Assembly (NCBI GenBank): GCA_902581005.1
Contig: CACHMT010000003.1
Span: forward strand, 1-64,000
Length of the DNA stretch: 64,000 nt
Direction of reading: 5' to 3'
Source: an uncultured Alphaproteobacteria bacterium
GTDB lineage: Bacteria > Pseudomonadota > Alphaproteobacteria > Rhodobacterales > Rhodobacteraceae
Every line of letters starts with the position of its first letter. Position 1 is the first letter of the stretch. Shown piece after piece: positions 16,591 through 26,745 of the stretch. Made by a program: the position numbers and the translations under genes. The notes beneath the pieces are model-generated. The model saw nothing but the letters and a program-made list of their open reading frames with translations. It searched no databases and was not told the DNA's origin.

Positions 16591-17973
16591 ATGAGACCAA
16601 CACGAGTAGAATCTGATAGTTTTGGGCAACTAGAGGTACCTACTGATAAATTTTGGGGTGCTCAGACACAAAGATCACTAAAAAACTTTGCAATAGGATA
16701 TGAAAAGCAACCCTACCCGTTAATTATGGCAATGATAGCAATCAAACAAGCTGCAGCAAAAGTCAATATGGCTGAGGGGAAATTGGATAAAAAATTAGGC
16801 TCTGCAATTATAAAAGCTTGCAAAAAATTACGTGAAGGAGGTTTTGAAGATAACTTTCCTCTCTCAGTTTGGCAGACCGGCTCTGGTACACAGACAAACA
16901 TGAACGTAAACGAGGTGATTGCGAACTTAGCAATAAAGGATTTAGGAGGTCAGGTAGGCTCAAAACACCCAATACACCCAAATGATCATGTCAATATGTC
17001 TCAAAGTTCAAATGATACCTTTCCTTCAGCAATTCACGTCGCAATAGCTACGGAATTTTTGGAGCATACTCTACCAAAAATGACTTTTTTACATAAATGC
17101 CTAAAAGAAAAACAAAATAAATTCCAGAAAATTATAAAAATTGGTAGGACTCATACTCAAGATGCCACACCACTAACACTTGGACAGGAATTTAGCGGTT
17201 ATACATTCCAAATTCAGCAAGCTATGAAACGCTTAAATCATTCATTAAAGGATATATTGTTTTTAGCTCAAGGCGGAACGGCGGTTGGAACTGGAATAAA
17301 TGCCTCGAAAACTTTTCCAAAGAGCGTAATTCGGGAAATTTCTAAAATAACAAGAATAGATTTTAAGACGGCTTCTAATAAATTTGAGGCATTAGCTGCA
17401 AATGACCCTATAGTCGAATTTTCCGGTTCCTTGAAAACCGCTGCCTCAAGCCTCTTTAAGATTGCCAACGATATTAGGTTTCTAGGTTCCGGCCCTAGAT
17501 GTGGTCTCGGTGAACTAAGCCTCCCCGAGAATGAACCAGGTAGTTCTATAATGCCAGGGAAGGTAAATCCAACTCAAGCCGAAGCCACAACTATGGTCTG
17601 CATCCAGATAATGGGTAATGATGCCGCAATAGGGTTTGCTGGAAGCCAGGGGCACTTTGAGTTAAATGTTTATAAACCGCTATTGAGTTATAATACACTT
17701 CAATCACTTCAATTACTTGGTGATGCATGTTATTCTTTTGCAAAAAATTGTGTAAACGGGTTAAAAGCAAATGAGGTTCAAATTAAAAAGCACCTTGATA
17801 ATAGTTTAATGCTCGTAACCGCTTTGGCACCAAAAATCGGTTATGACAATGCAACCAAAATTGCAAAAAATGCACATAAAAATAATACAACTCTCAGAAC
17901 CGAGGCTATTAAATCAGGATTAATTGATGACAAGGAATTTACTAAAATTGTAAATCCCAAAAATATGATTTAG
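16591..17973 (+). CDS. fumC: fumarate hydratase class II
   Basis: Iron-independent fumarase that hydrates fumarate to malate in the TCA cycle. [52 protein letters not shown] and the superfamily signature [13 protein letters not shown] are all present. Catalytic His lies in [19 protein letters not shown]. At 460 residues it is full length. A GGGAGAAAC ribosome site precedes the ATG. It follows sspB by 20 bases, an order seen in other alphaproteobacteria, and converges on ccdA with five bases between the stops. Confidence 0.96.
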   Translation: MRPTRVESDSFGQLEVPTDKFWGAQTQRSLKNFAIGYEKQPYPLIMAMIAIKQAAAKVNMAEGKLDKKLGSAIIKACKKLREGGFEDNFPLSVWQTGSGTQTNMNVNEVIANLAIKDLGGQVGSKHPIHPNDHVNMSQSSNDTFPSAIHVAIATEFLEHTLPKMTFLHKCLKEKQNKFQKIIKIGRTHTQDATPLTLGQEFSGYTFQIQQAMKRLNHSLKDILFLAQGGTAVGTGINASKTFPKSVIREISKITRIDFKTASNKFEALAANDPIVEFSGSLKTAASSLFKIANDIRFLGSGPRCGLGELSLPENEPGSSIMPGKVNPTQAEATTMVCIQIMGNDAAIGFAGSQGHFELNVYKPLLSYNTLQSLQLLGDACYSFAKNCVNGLKANEVQIKKHLDNSLMLVTALAPKIGYDNATKIAKNAHKNNTTLRTEAIKSGLIDDKEFTKIVNPKNMI

Positions 17974-17978
17974 TAACG

Positions 17979-18737
17979 CTAGCCGAACACACTCAGAAAA
18001 GGTAGGTACTCTAAAATAAAAAAACCAATCACCTGAAAAGATCCACTTAAAAATAGAAGACCAATAATTATCAAGAACCCGCCAGTGACCCGCTCGATAT
18101 ATAAAGAGTACTGGGAAATAAATCTTGTGATAAATACTCCCCTAATCAAAAGATAGGCTACACCTATAAATGGAAGGCTAAGTCCCAAGGAGTAAAATAT
18201 CATTAAAACTAAACCTCTTAAAACAGATGTATCTTGTGCTATTATGGCCAATATTGAGCCAAGTATTGGTCCTATGCATGGGGTCCACCCAAATGCAAAA
18301 GTTAACCCTAAAAAAAATGGTGGTAGTAAATTTCCTCTCTGCTTAATATCAATGTTAAGCCGAAATTCTTTTTGCAAAAAAGTTACTCTTAGTAGTCCGA
18401 TAAAGTGTAGCCCAAATACTATGATTAAAATTCCTGAACCAACTCTTAATTCATTTTGATAAAGAATAAATATTGATGCCATCGAATTGGCGGCTAAGCC
18501 CAAAAGAATAAAGACAACTGAAAGACCAATTGAAAAGCTAATGGCGCTTAGCAAGACACCTTTTTTAATAGTCTCATTATTATTTTTTATTTCACTAACG
18601 GTTGTCCCAGCCATATATGCCAAATATGGAGGGAGTATGGGCAAAACACAAGGCGATAGAAAACTCAGTATACCTGCAAATAAACAAAGTATCGCGCTAA
18701 AAATAATTGACGAAGAAAATAAATCTATTCCGAACAT
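17979..18737 (-). CDS. ccdA: cytochrome c biogenesis protein CcdA
   Basis: Inner-membrane thiol carrier that passes electrons from cytoplasmic thioredoxin to periplasmic partners for cytochrome c maturation. About six membrane helices are visible. One redox Cys lies in GILSFLSPCVLPILPPYLAYMAG (helix 1) and the other in FAFGWTPCIGPILGSILAI (helix 4), the classic CcdA pair with adjacent prolines. The length of 252 aa is normal for the short CcdA type. It lies 35 bases downstream of the indolepyruvate oxidoreductase gene on the same strand, so it may share its transcript. Confidence 0.93.
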   Translation of the reverse strand: MFGIDLFSSSIIFSAILCLFAGILSFLSPCVLPILPPYLAYMAGTTVSEIKNNNETIKKGVLLSAISFSIGLSVVFILLGLAANSMASIFILYQNELRVGSGILIIVFGLHFIGLLRVTFLQKEFRLNIDIKQRGNLLPPFFLGLTFAFGWTPCIGPILGSILAIIAQDTSVLRGLVLMIFYSLGLSLPFIGVAYLLIRGVFITRFISQYSLYIERVTGGFLIIIGLLFLSGSFQVIGFFILEYLPFLSVFG

Positions 18738-18772
18738 ACGCCTTTATATAGTATGGTTAGAACGAATTCCAG

Positions 18773-21700
18773 TTATTCAGCTGCTGAAAGCTTTTGATCG
18801 GAGTGATTACCAGAGATGATCGCCTTAAGGTTTGATCTAATCTTATCGGATTTATCTATAGCCTGCTCTTTAACATGACCGAAGCCTCTTATTTGTAACG
18901 GTAAAAGAGCCAGGTTGATACAAGCATCGTGATTATTTTCATTATAATATTCTATTATATAATCAACATCTCTTTCGTATTGACTGATTAATTTTCTCTC
19001 TGTCAAACGTTCTTTTGTAAAATGGAAAGGGTCTAGCCAAGTACCACGTAAGTATTTACCTTTTGCTAATAGCTTCATTAATGTAAACATCCAAGGACCA
19101 AACTCCTTTTTTATAAGATGTCCATTCTTGTCCCTTTTGGAAAACAGTGGAGGTGCCAAATTAAATCTCAGTTGTTTATATCCTGAGAAACTATTTTTAA
19201 CTTGGTTTTCCAAATATTCGGTATGTAGTCTAGCAACTTCATACTCGTCTTTATACGCAATTAGCTTATAGTAACCGCGAGCAACAGAAGAGCCTAAGTT
19301 TTCATTTAAGTCTTTTGCTTTATTACAAAGCTGCTCATATTTTTTTGCCAGTTTTTTACTTTGATAACCTTCAAGCCTTTTGGATCTGTACGCCAGTATT
19401 GACTCAAAATTATAATTTACCTCGTTAATATCCTCCACTTTTGCTTCCTGGAAAAAATTCGGCTGATATACATAATATCTCCCCAATTCAAAAGCTAATA
19501 GGTTTCCATCCACAGCAGCTCCATTCAACCTAATAGCCTCTAATAAACTTTCTCTCTTTAGCGGCAACAACTTGGATTGGTACGCCATTCCTAGTAGTAC
19601 AGTGTTTGAAAATATAGTGTCTCCTAAATACTTTGATGAAATTCTATTTGCATCAATATATTGTACGCTATCAGGACCCACTTTAGCATTAAGGGCTAAT
19701 TTCATCCCATCTGATGGCAAAGCAAACTCAGTGTCACGAGTAAATTCACCTGTAATTGCTTCCATTTCATTACAGACAACTTTTGATCTATCTCGCCTTA
19801 AAAGGGACAGTGTTTTATCACCAGCTGTCACTAAAAGATCACCACCAATCAAAGTGTGCGCTTCACCTGATGCTACTCTGACAACACTAATATCCTCCGG
19901 GCTTTCTGCTATTCTACAATGAATATGAACTGCTCCACCTTTCTGTGCAAGACCAGCCATTTCCATCACTCCAGCTCCTTTCCCCTCTATATGTGATGCC
20001 ATCCCTAACAATGCCCCTATAGTAACAACTCCAGTACCTCCAATCCCTGTTACCACGATGTTGTATGTTTTATCAATGCTAGGAACTGTTACATCGGGAA
20101 TGTCGGGTATTTTCAACTGTTCAGTGGAACTTTTCTTTATCTCAGCCCCAATTACTGACACAAAACTTGGGCAGAAGCCATTAACACAAGAAAAGTCTTT
20201 GTTACAGGAGCTCTGGTCAATTTTTCGTTTTCTACCGAGCTCTGTTTCCTCGGGAAGGATTGAAACACAATTGGATTTAATACCACAATCTCCACAGCCT
20301 TCACAAACTTCAGAGTTTATAAAAATTCTTTTGTTTGGATCCGGGAACAAGCCTTTTTTTCTACGGCGCCTTTTTTCAGCGGCACAGGTTTGAATGTAAA
20401 CAATTGCTGTTACACCCAAGGTTGACGCTAGTTCCTCTTGTATTCGCATAAGTTCCGATCGAGGTACCATTTCGCAGAGGTTTCGATAGTCATTAAGATC
20501 AAACTCTTCCTTTTCATCAAATACTCCTACTACTCGTTTTACACCTGCAGCATTTAACTCCTTTATTATTTCATCTGCGCTAAGATCTCCTTCATGCGAC
20601 TGTCCTCCAGTCATTGCAACGGCATCATTAAATAATATTTTGTAGGTTATATTAGCATTTGAGGCCACAGCAGCTCTGATGGCCAAAAGCCCAGAATGGT
20701 TGTAGGTCCCGTCTCCAAGATTTTGAAACACGTGGTTTCTATTTGAAAAGGGTGCCTGTCCTATCCAATTAATGCCTTCTCCACCCATATGCGTTGGACC
20801 GTCCGTCGCTCTATCCATCCATATAGCCATTGTATGGCATCCAATTCCGGCGTAAGCAATTGAGCCTTCAGGAATTTTTGTTGAACTATTGTGAGGACAG
20901 CCTGAACAAAAGTACGGTATCCTGTCAGGTGCGGGTGTATTGGCCTCACTTCTTGAGCCTATTGACATTGAATTCAGTGCATTTTCAAGCTTCTCTGATT
21001 TCGATGATCCAATTAATTTATTAGCTATAGCTTTCCCAACGATAATGGGGTCTAAGACACCATTCGAGGGAAGTAATAACTCTCCATTATCATCATGCTT
21101 CCCAATAATTTTTGGACTATTCACCATCCCATAAAGAGCTTCTTTAACTTGGCTCTCTATAAGACCTCGCTTTTCTTCAACGATTAAAATCTTATCAAGT
21201 CCGTCAGCCCAATCTTTCACAAAACTGTCATCAATCGGCCAAACCATTCCTAATTTCAAAGTCGTTAGTTTATATTTTTCTGCTTCCTCTCTATCTATGC
21301 CTAGGAGGCTTAGGGCATGGACTGTGTCTAGCCAACTTTTTCCAGCTGAAATTATTCCTATTTTCTTTTCGGTAGGTGAATAGTCAACTTTATCTAGCTT
21401 ATTGGCTCTTGCAAAAATCTTTGCTGCTCTAAGTTTTTTGTTATGCAAACGATCTTCTCTAGCTGGAGGTGTATCGCCCAATCTTATATTCAGCTCTTCG
21501 TGGTCTTTATCTTGAGGGTCAACTATCTTTATTCTGTCATATGCAGCATCAACAACTTCTGTGACTTCTATTGTGTCTTTCAAACATTTTATGCCTACCC
21601 AAAGACCAGAGTATCTACTGAGAGCCCACCCCTTAATACCAAAATCCAAAATATCTTGAACGCCAGCTGGTGAAAGAATAGGCATCATTGCATCTACAAG

Positions 21701-22186
21701 GGCATATTCTGACTGGTGCAACTCTGTTGAGCTTTCTGCGGAATGATCATCACCCATTGCCACTAGTACGCCGCCATACTTAGATGTACCAGCTAAATTC
21801 GAATGTCTAAAAACATCTCCACATCTATCAACGCCTGGGCCTTTACCATACCAAAGACCAAAAACCCCATCATATTTTCCTTCATTACGCAATTCAGTTT
21901 GCTGAGACCCCCAAATTGCTGTAGCGGCTAAATCCTCATTCAAACCATATTGAAATTTTATATTGTTTTTCTTAAGAAACTTTTCAGCCTTAGTAAACGT
22001 TGCATCAACACCGCCAAGTGGTGAGCCTCTATAACCCGTTACTAGGCCCGCTGAATTTATTCCATTAACCCTATCACGAACAGCCTGATTGAGCATCAAT
22101 CTAACAAGAGCCTGCGTACCTGAAGCGATAACTATCTTTTTTGCAACATCAAATCTATCGTTTAGCGAGACTTTATTAATTGTCAT
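18773..22186 (-). CDS. indolepyruvate ferredoxin oxidoreductase, fused alpha-beta
   Basis: TPP- and iron-sulfur-dependent 2-oxoacid:ferredoxin oxidoreductase that oxidises aryl or branched 2-oxo acids from amino-acid breakdown to acyl-CoA. Order: an N-terminal pyrimidine-binding domain (GLVTGYRGSPLGGVD), a TPP domain (PYFCSGCPHNSST, then GEGINWIGQAPF and the NDAVAMTGGQSHEGD region, about 430-580), a cysteine-rich iron-sulfur part (CEGCGDCGIKSNCVSI) and a C-terminal gamma domain (GIGGTGVVTIGALLGMASH, AGLAQKGGAVHIHCRIA). The single-chain form of about 1140-1170 residues is the proteobacterial type. A LysR gene diverges from it across 111 bases and probably regulates it. ccdA lies downstream. 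Confidence 0.93.
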   Translation of the reverse strand: MTINKVSLNDRFDVAKKIVIASGTQALVRLMLNQAVRDRVNGINSAGLVTGYRGSPLGGVDATFTKAEKFLKKNNIKFQYGLNEDLAATAIWGSQQTELRNEGKYDGVFGLWYGKGPGVDRCGDVFRHSNLAGTSKYGGVLVAMGDDHSAESSTELHQSEYALVDAMMPILSPAGVQDILDFGIKGWALSRYSGLWVGIKCLKDTIEVTEVVDAAYDRIKIVDPQDKDHEELNIRLGDTPPAREDRLHNKKLRAAKIFARANKLDKVDYSPTEKKIGIISAGKSWLDTVHALSLLGIDREEAEKYKLTTLKLGMVWPIDDSFVKDWADGLDKILIVEEKRGLIESQVKEALYGMVNSPKIIGKHDDNGELLLPSNGVLDPIIVGKAIANKLIGSSKSEKLENALNSMSIGSRSEANTPAPDRIPYFCSGCPHNSSTKIPEGSIAYAGIGCHTMAIWMDRATDGPTHMGGEGINWIGQAPFSNRNHVFQNLGDGTYNHSGLLAIRAAVASNANITYKILFNDAVAMTGGQSHEGDLSADEIIKELNAAGVKRVVGVFDEKEEFDLNDYRNLCEMVPRSELMRIQEELASTLGVTAIVYIQTCAAEKRRRRKKGLFPDPNKRIFINSEVCEGCGDCGIKSNCVSILPEETELGRKRKIDQSSCNKDFSCVNGFCPSFVSVIGAEIKKSSTEQLKIPDIPDVTVPSIDKTYNIVVTGIGGTGVVTIGALLGMASHIEGKGAGVMEMAGLAQKGGAVHIHCRIAESPEDISVVRVASGEAHTLIGGDLLVTAGDKTLSLLRRDRSKVVCNEMEAITGEFTRDTEFALPSDGMKLALNAKVGPDSVQYIDANRISSKYLGDTIFSNTVLLGMAYQSKLLPLKRESLLEAIRLNGAAVDGNLLAFELGRYYVYQPNFFQEAKVEDINEVNYNFESILAYRSKRLEGYQSKKLAKKYEQLCNKAKDLNENLGSSVARGYYKLIAYKDEYEVARLHTEYLENQVKNSFSGYKQLRFNLAPPLFSKRDKNGHLIKKEFGPWMFTLMKLLAKGKYLRGTWLDPFHFTKERLTERKLISQYERDVDYIIEYYNENNHDACINLALLPLQIRGFGHVKEQAIDKSDKIRSNLKAIISGNHSDQKLSAAE

Positions 22187-22297
22187 AACCGATCTTTTAA
22201 TTTTATATTAATTTATGTAGTTTATCAGATTTAATCACTATATAAAAGTATTGAATGATCACTGAAAATTAATGCAAATTTTGAATTTGGCAAGAGA

Positions 22298-23185
22298 ATG
22301 GATTGGGACAGGTTAAGAATTTTTTTATTGGTTGCGAATGAAGGTAGTCTTACAGACGCTAGTAAGCGTCTCAACCTATCGCAATCATCTATTAGTAGGC
22401 AAATAAAAAAACTAGAAGATAGCTTAAAAGTAGTTTTGTTTCATAGACACCCAAGGGGGCTACTCCTTACTGAACAGGGAGAATTGTTATTTAAGTCTGC
22501 AAACAAAATATATTTGGAAATAAATTCAACATTGGCGAAAATAAACGATAGCAAAGAGACTGCTTTTGGAGAGCTTAAAGTTACAACCACTACCGGTTTT
22601 GGTACTCTTTGGCTGGCTCCAAGATTAAAGAAGCTGTACGAACGACATCCAAATATTCAAATAAATTTAATGTTGGAAGAAAAACTTCTAAACCTTTCTA
22701 TGAGAGAGGCGGATATTGCTATAAGGCTGCAATCACCAAGTCAAGCTGACTTAATCCAAAGAAAGCTTATAAGTGTAAGGATAAAATTTTATTCTACTCA
22801 AAGTTATTTAGAATCTAACGGTTCGCCATCAACAATTGAAGATCTTGCAGAAAATCATCGCTTGATTTGCTACTCCCCCAATTCAGCTCAAATTACAGCA
22901 GGCCAAAAGTGGATTGCGCCGTTTCTTGACAAACAAAACTTTTCTCTACTTTTTCTAAATAATTATTACGGAATATTTAGAGCAGTAAGAAATGGACTTG
23001 GAATCGGTACGCTACCTGATTACTTAGCTAGTGATTTTCCTGAATTGGTGCAGGTTCTACCAGAATTTCAATCAGACATGGTGCCCGTACATATTGCCTT
23101 CCCGCAAGAATTAAAAAAATCTAAACGGGTGGAAGCATTCAAAGATTTTATTATTGACGAGCTTTCGGGAAGTAGAAACACTTGA
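22298..23185 (+). CDS. LysR-family transcriptional regulator
   Basis: DNA-binding regulator. Residues 1-60 are a winged HTH (MDWDRLRIFLLVANEGSLTDASKRLNLSQSSISRQIKKLEDSL, then LFHRHPRGLLLTEQG). The remainder is the periplasmic-binding-like effector domain (GELKVTTTTGFGTLWLAPRLKKLYERHPNIQINLML). At 295 aa it is full length. It diverges from the indolepyruvate oxidoreductase gene with a 111-base shared AT-rich region, the usual arrangement for a LysR regulator and its target. The effector is unknown. Confidence 0.92.
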   Translation: MDWDRLRIFLLVANEGSLTDASKRLNLSQSSISRQIKKLEDSLKVVLFHRHPRGLLLTEQGELLFKSANKIYLEINSTLAKINDSKETAFGELKVTTTTGFGTLWLAPRLKKLYERHPNIQINLMLEEKLLNLSMREADIAIRLQSPSQADLIQRKLISVRIKFYSTQSYLESNGSPSTIEDLAENHRLICYSPNSAQITAGQKWIAPFLDKQNFSLLFLNNYYGIFRAVRNGLGIGTLPDYLASDFPELVQVLPEFQSDMVPVHIAFPQELKKSKRVEAFKDFIIDELSGSRNT

Positions 23186-23262
23186 TCGACATTCCAAAAA
23201 AAATATAATGACACCTGTAATAATGTAACAGTTATTTTAAACTAAAATACTAATGCACAATA

Positions 23263-24021
23263 ATGAAAATAAATGAAATTCTCGAAGATATATCTATCGC
23301 TACAATAGTTTTAACACGAATACCAATTAATAACATTTTCTCAATTAATCAAAATATTGAGATCCATCGAGGTCAATGGGCTTATCCTATTGTTGGAGCC
23401 TCGATAGGTTTTTTTTTATTTCTGCTGATATGTGTTTTTGAAGGGATTGGTATCAATCGTCAAGTATCAGTACTGATTTCCTTGTCGGTAGGCATATTGT
23501 TAACGGGTGCTTTGCATGAAGATGGAGTTGCAGATTTCTTTGATAGTTTGGCGGGCGAGGACCATACCACCAGACAGAAAATATTAAAAGACAGTAGACT
23601 AGGGACTTATGGCGTATTGGCGCTAATGATAGTATTCCTACTCAAATTTTTACTCATGTTAGAATTAGACTCTCGCCTTGCATTGGCTTGCGGTCTAATC
23701 GCATGTTCAAGTCTAGGTAGGTTCTCAATTTTACTTTTGGTGAACTACTGCGATCTGTCAAAACAGGCTGGCCTAACGAAACACCTTAAAAAAGTTGATA
23801 ATAGAACCATTATTTTATGTGGGATTTTCTGTATGTTTTGGATTATACCTGCCGGATTGCCAGCCATACTTATTACCACTATATTTGGTTGCGCATTTCT
23901 ATACCTTTTTGTGAAGTTTATTATTCCGTTCAATAAGGGGCTAAGCGGCGATATATTAGGCCTATGCGTAGTTTTAATAGAGATTTTTTCTCTGATTGTC
24001 ATTTCAGCCTCATTAAATTAA
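23263..24021 (+). CDS. cobS: adenosylcobinamide-GDP ribazoletransferase (cobalamin synthase)
   Basis: Membrane enzyme of the nucleotide-loop assembly step, joining adenosylcobinamide-GDP to alpha-ribazole (phosphate) to give B12. The signature GALHEDGVADFFDSLAG and KDSRLGTYG are present, with IVLTRIP near the start and several membrane helices. At 252 aa it is normal. No cobU, cobT or cobC lies next to it and no B12 riboswitch is visible in the short upstream gap, so it is a detached cob gene. The product is relevant to the B12-dependent methylmalonyl-CoA mutase at 46-48 kb. The LysE-type gene follows after 12 bases. Confidence 0.93.
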   Translation: MKINEILEDISIATIVLTRIPINNIFSINQNIEIHRGQWAYPIVGASIGFFLFLLICVFEGIGINRQVSVLISLSVGILLTGALHEDGVADFFDSLAGEDHTTRQKILKDSRLGTYGVLALMIVFLLKFLLMLELDSRLALACGLIACSSLGRFSILLLVNYCDLSKQAGLTKHLKKVDNRTIILCGIFCMFWIIPAGLPAILITTIFGCAFLYLFVKFIIPFNKGLSGDILGLCVVLIEIFSLIVISASLN

Positions 24022-24033
24022 AGTTTTTCTTTT

Positions 24034-24657
24034 ATGGAAAACTTTCTTTTTGGATTTTATTTGGGGATGAGTTTGATTTTGGCGGTAGGGCCCCAAAATC
24101 TCTTTGTAATTGAGCAAGGGCTAAAAAGAAATCATGTGTTCTTGGTTTGCTCAATTTGCTCTATATCTGATTGTATATTTATAGTCATTGGAATAGCGGC
24201 TTTTTACTATTTTTCGCAAACAAATCCATTAGTTGAACTAATACTAAATTTGTTACTACTGATTTTTATTTTAAATTTTATTTGGAATAAACTTAATTAC
24301 TCTTCAAATTTATATTCATTCAATGAGGCATATCGGGAGGAATATATTGGGAAAGTCGTTCTTAAAACACTGGCTTTCACTTATCTAAACCCACATGTTT
24401 ATTCGGATACCATTTTTATAATTGGCGGTTTTTCAAGAGAGTTAATATTTAATGAAAAAGTTTTCTTCGCAATTGGCGCATCCACTGCATCTTTTATTTA
24501 TTTTTTTTCTCTTGGATACGCATCATCTTACTTTGCAAATTTTATTAATAACCAAAGAAGCTGGCGTCTGATAAATATAATAGTTATTTCTAGCATGGTA
24601 TTTCTATCGATTTTAATATCTCATAAGATTTTGACCATAATTAGGTCGATAACCTAA
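24034..24657 (+). CDS. LysE/ArgO-family amino acid exporter
   Basis: Inner-membrane exporter of the LysE superfamily, closest by eye to LysE/ArgO (basic amino acids). FYLGMSLILAVGPQNLFVIEQGLKRNHVFLVCSICSISDCIFIVIGI is the family N-terminus with the GPQN motif, and AFTYLNPHVYSDTIFIIGGFS gives the conserved LNPHVYLD-type segment. Five or six membrane helices fit the 207-residue length. The substrate is inferred from family only. It follows cobS by 12 bases and its end overlaps the convergent HAD gene by four bases. Confidence 0.87.
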   Translation: MENFLFGFYLGMSLILAVGPQNLFVIEQGLKRNHVFLVCSICSISDCIFIVIGIAAFYYFSQTNPLVELILNLLLLIFILNFIWNKLNYSSNLYSFNEAYREEYIGKVVLKTLAFTYLNPHVYSDTIFIIGGFSRELIFNEKVFFAIGASTASFIYFFSLGYASSYFANFINNQRSWRLINIIVISSMVFLSILISHKILTIIRSIT

Positions 24658-25340
24658 AGTGATAGTATTCTACGCAAACTCTTGGGGAATTGTTCTAATA
24701 AAAAACTTGTTAGAAAATAATCTGCTTCGTCCAAATTATCTCCTACGCTATATCGACTCGGGTTTACAGCAGTATTGATATTAGCTCTCTTTGCAGAAGC
24801 AAGACCTATTCTACTATCTTCAAATGCTAGACACTCTTCTGGCATTAAGTTCATTTCTTCTAATACCAATTCATATAAATCCGGACTGGGCTTCTTTTTT
24901 TTTACTAGATCTCCCGTTGATATAAAAGAGAAAACATCTTCTGGATTTTCATTCAAACAAGACTTAAGTAACAAAATTACGTTATCACGACTTGTCGATG
25001 TGGAAATAGCTAGTTTCTTTTTATTATATTTTGCTTTTTCCAAAAATTCCCTTATCCCTGGTCTCAATTGTACAAAACCTTGAGATACTGATTGCATATA
25101 AAATTTAGTTTTTTGAAGATGAATTTCTTCAATATCTTTACTACTTATTTGTTTTGATTTTGATGAAAAACTATTATTATAAAATTGAATTCTTTCTTTT
25201 CCTCCTGCTACTCGAAGTAATCTTCTGTAAATGTGTTGGTCCCAATTCCAACCTAGTTTATTAGACTGAAATGCTTTGTTAAACGCGTTTCTATGGGCCT
25301 CTTCGGTTTCAGCTAGGGTTCCATCACAGTCAAATATCAA
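24654..25340 (-). CDS. HAD-family hydrolase, CbbY-like
   Basis: Predicted phosphatase or phosphoglucomutase-like HAD enzyme of the CbbY/CbbZ branch. Motif I is FDCDGTLAETEEAHRNAFN, followed by RLLRVAGGKERIQFY from the cap. Motif II is LAISTSTSRDN, motif III Lys lies in TGDLVKKKKPSPDLYELVLE, and motif IV is CLAFEDSRIGLASAKRAN. The ORF track starts at 25400 without a ribosome site. A perfect AAGGAGGT sits 7 bases before an in-frame TTG at 25340, giving MIFDCDGTL, so I place the start there; the longer form (adding KEVKC and more) remains possible. It is unlinked to Calvin-cycle genes. The substrate is unknown. Confidence 0.85.
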   Translation of the reverse strand: MIFDCDGTLAETEEAHRNAFNKAFQSNKLGWNWDQHIYRRLLRVAGGKERIQFYNNSFSSKSKQISSKDIEEIHLQKTKFYMQSVSQGFVQLRPGIREFLEKAKYNKKKLAISTSTSRDNVILLLKSCLNENPEDVFSFISTGDLVKKKKPSPDLYELVLEEMNLMPEECLAFEDSRIGLASAKRANINTAVNPSRYSVGDNLDEADYFLTSFLLEQFPKSLRRILSL

Positions 25341-25463
25341 GCACTTAACCTCCTTTGTTCCAGTACAATTGCGGTATCTATCTGATTCTTTCTTTTTCAT
25401 ATTATAATTATCAATTTGATCAGTACTTGATTGATCTATTCATACAGAATTAAACTACTTACG

Positions 25464-26720
25464 TTAGTTGTTTATTAAATACAGTAAGTCTTTGACAAGA
25501 ATGTTTATATCTTTCTCAAGCTTAGTCTTTAGTTTCGCTAAACACTTAGAGATTGGAACATAATTTTTTCTAGATAAAACTTCAAATAAATCCTTGGAAC
25601 TAGTAATCTGAGAAGCAAGATTTAAACGTTTTAATAATTTAAAGTCATCATTGAAGTTTGAATATTTTGGCCCAAAAATAGTTGTGCAACCTAAATTTAT
25701 GGCTTCCCAAGGGTTATGACCTTCAACGCTGGAGAAAGTTCCTCCGATAAACACAACTTTAGAAGCTTTATACCACAATCCTATTTCTCCCATAGAATCA
25801 GCAACATAGACTTCAGTTTTTTGATTTGGGATTTCTCCTTTACTTTGCATCCTTACTTTAAAATTTTTAAGAGATTTTATTATTTCTTTTCTTCTATTTG
25901 GAAATCTTGGGACCAAAACCAATAAATTTTTTATATTATGGTCTTTTAATAATTTCTTGGCTTGGATCGCTATTTTTTCATCTTCAGCATGACTAGAACC
26001 CAAAACCCAAACTTTTGTGTTACAGGTTGCTTTTTTTATAATTTTAAGTTTGTCTTCCTCGAAAACCAATGGTGGACAATGTGGCTTTAAAGATCCGTCG
26101 GTTCGAAGTGTACATGAAGCACCCAGTTTCTCATATAATTTCTTAGAGGAAAGATCCTGCGCCGATATAAATTCAAAGCGCTTATAAATGACTCTATGTA
26201 AAGATTTTACCTTGTTCCTGCGACTAAAGGATTCATTGGTCATTCTTCCATTTACAAGCACCTGTTTTATGCCAAACTTAGAAACCAAAGAAGACATACC
26301 AGGCCAAATGTCCTGTTCTGACCATATCACAAAATCTGGAGACCAGTGACGTAAAAACCGTTTGCAAAAAATTCCTAGATCGTACGGTAGAAATTGATGA
26401 ATAGTGTTAGGCATATTATTTTTCTCGAACACATCTGCCGATGAAACAGTAGATGAAGTCACGAGGAAATTTAGCTTTTCTTCATTCTTGTGAAGCTCTT
26501 CAATGAGCCCTCTTAAGGCCAACACTTCCCCCAATCCAACAGCGTGGAGCCAAATGAGTTTCCCGGAGGGACGCGCTAAGTTTGTTTTGCCAAGCTTTTC
26601 CCTCCATCTCGTTGGATGTTCTTTAGCATTGTAAATACGCCAAATCAAAATAATTTCAACGAAGGGTAGAGCCAAGAAAGTTAAGAAGAGGTATAGATTT
26701 AAAGATAGTTTATCAAGCAT
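25464..26720 (-). CDS. waaA: 3-deoxy-D-manno-octulosonic acid (Kdo) transferase
   Basis: GT-B glycosyltransferase that adds Kdo from CMP-Kdo to the lipid A precursor at the inner-membrane face. An N-terminal membrane anchor (LYLFLTFLALPFVEIILIWRIY) is followed by the Glu-containing catalytic region IWLHAVGLGEVLALRGLIEEL. Then come WSPDFVIWSEQDIWPGM, VNGRMTNESFSRR and the CMP-binding GGTFSSVEGHNPWEAINLGCTTIFGP. The length of 418 aa matches the family. It forms a leftward group with a methyltransferase, a glycosyltransferase, kdsB and kdsD, which together supply and use Kdo. Confidence 0.94.
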   Translation of the reverse strand: MLDKLSLNLYLFLTFLALPFVEIILIWRIYNAKEHPTRWREKLGKTNLARPSGKLIWLHAVGLGEVLALRGLIEELHKNEEKLNFLVTSSTVSSADVFEKNNMPNTIHQFLPYDLGIFCKRFLRHWSPDFVIWSEQDIWPGMSSLVSKFGIKQVLVNGRMTNESFSRRNKVKSLHRVIYKRFEFISAQDLSSKKLYEKLGASCTLRTDGSLKPHCPPLVFEEDKLKIIKKATCNTKVWVLGSSHAEDEKIAIQAKKLLKDHNIKNLLVLVPRFPNRRKEIIKSLKNFKVRMQSKGEIPNQKTEVYVADSMGEIGLWYKASKVVFIGGTFSSVEGHNPWEAINLGCTTIFGPKYSNFNDDFKLLKRLNLASQITSSKDLFEVLSRKNYVPISKCLAKLKTKLEKDINILVKDLLYLINN

Positions 26721-26745
26721 TTAAAGAATATTTCTTCAATTACAG

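Noticed and set aside
23186-23262. Cobalamin riboswitch before cobS
   Set aside because: The gap is only 77 bases, AT-rich, and lacks the conserved B12-box sequence; too short for that riboswitch.
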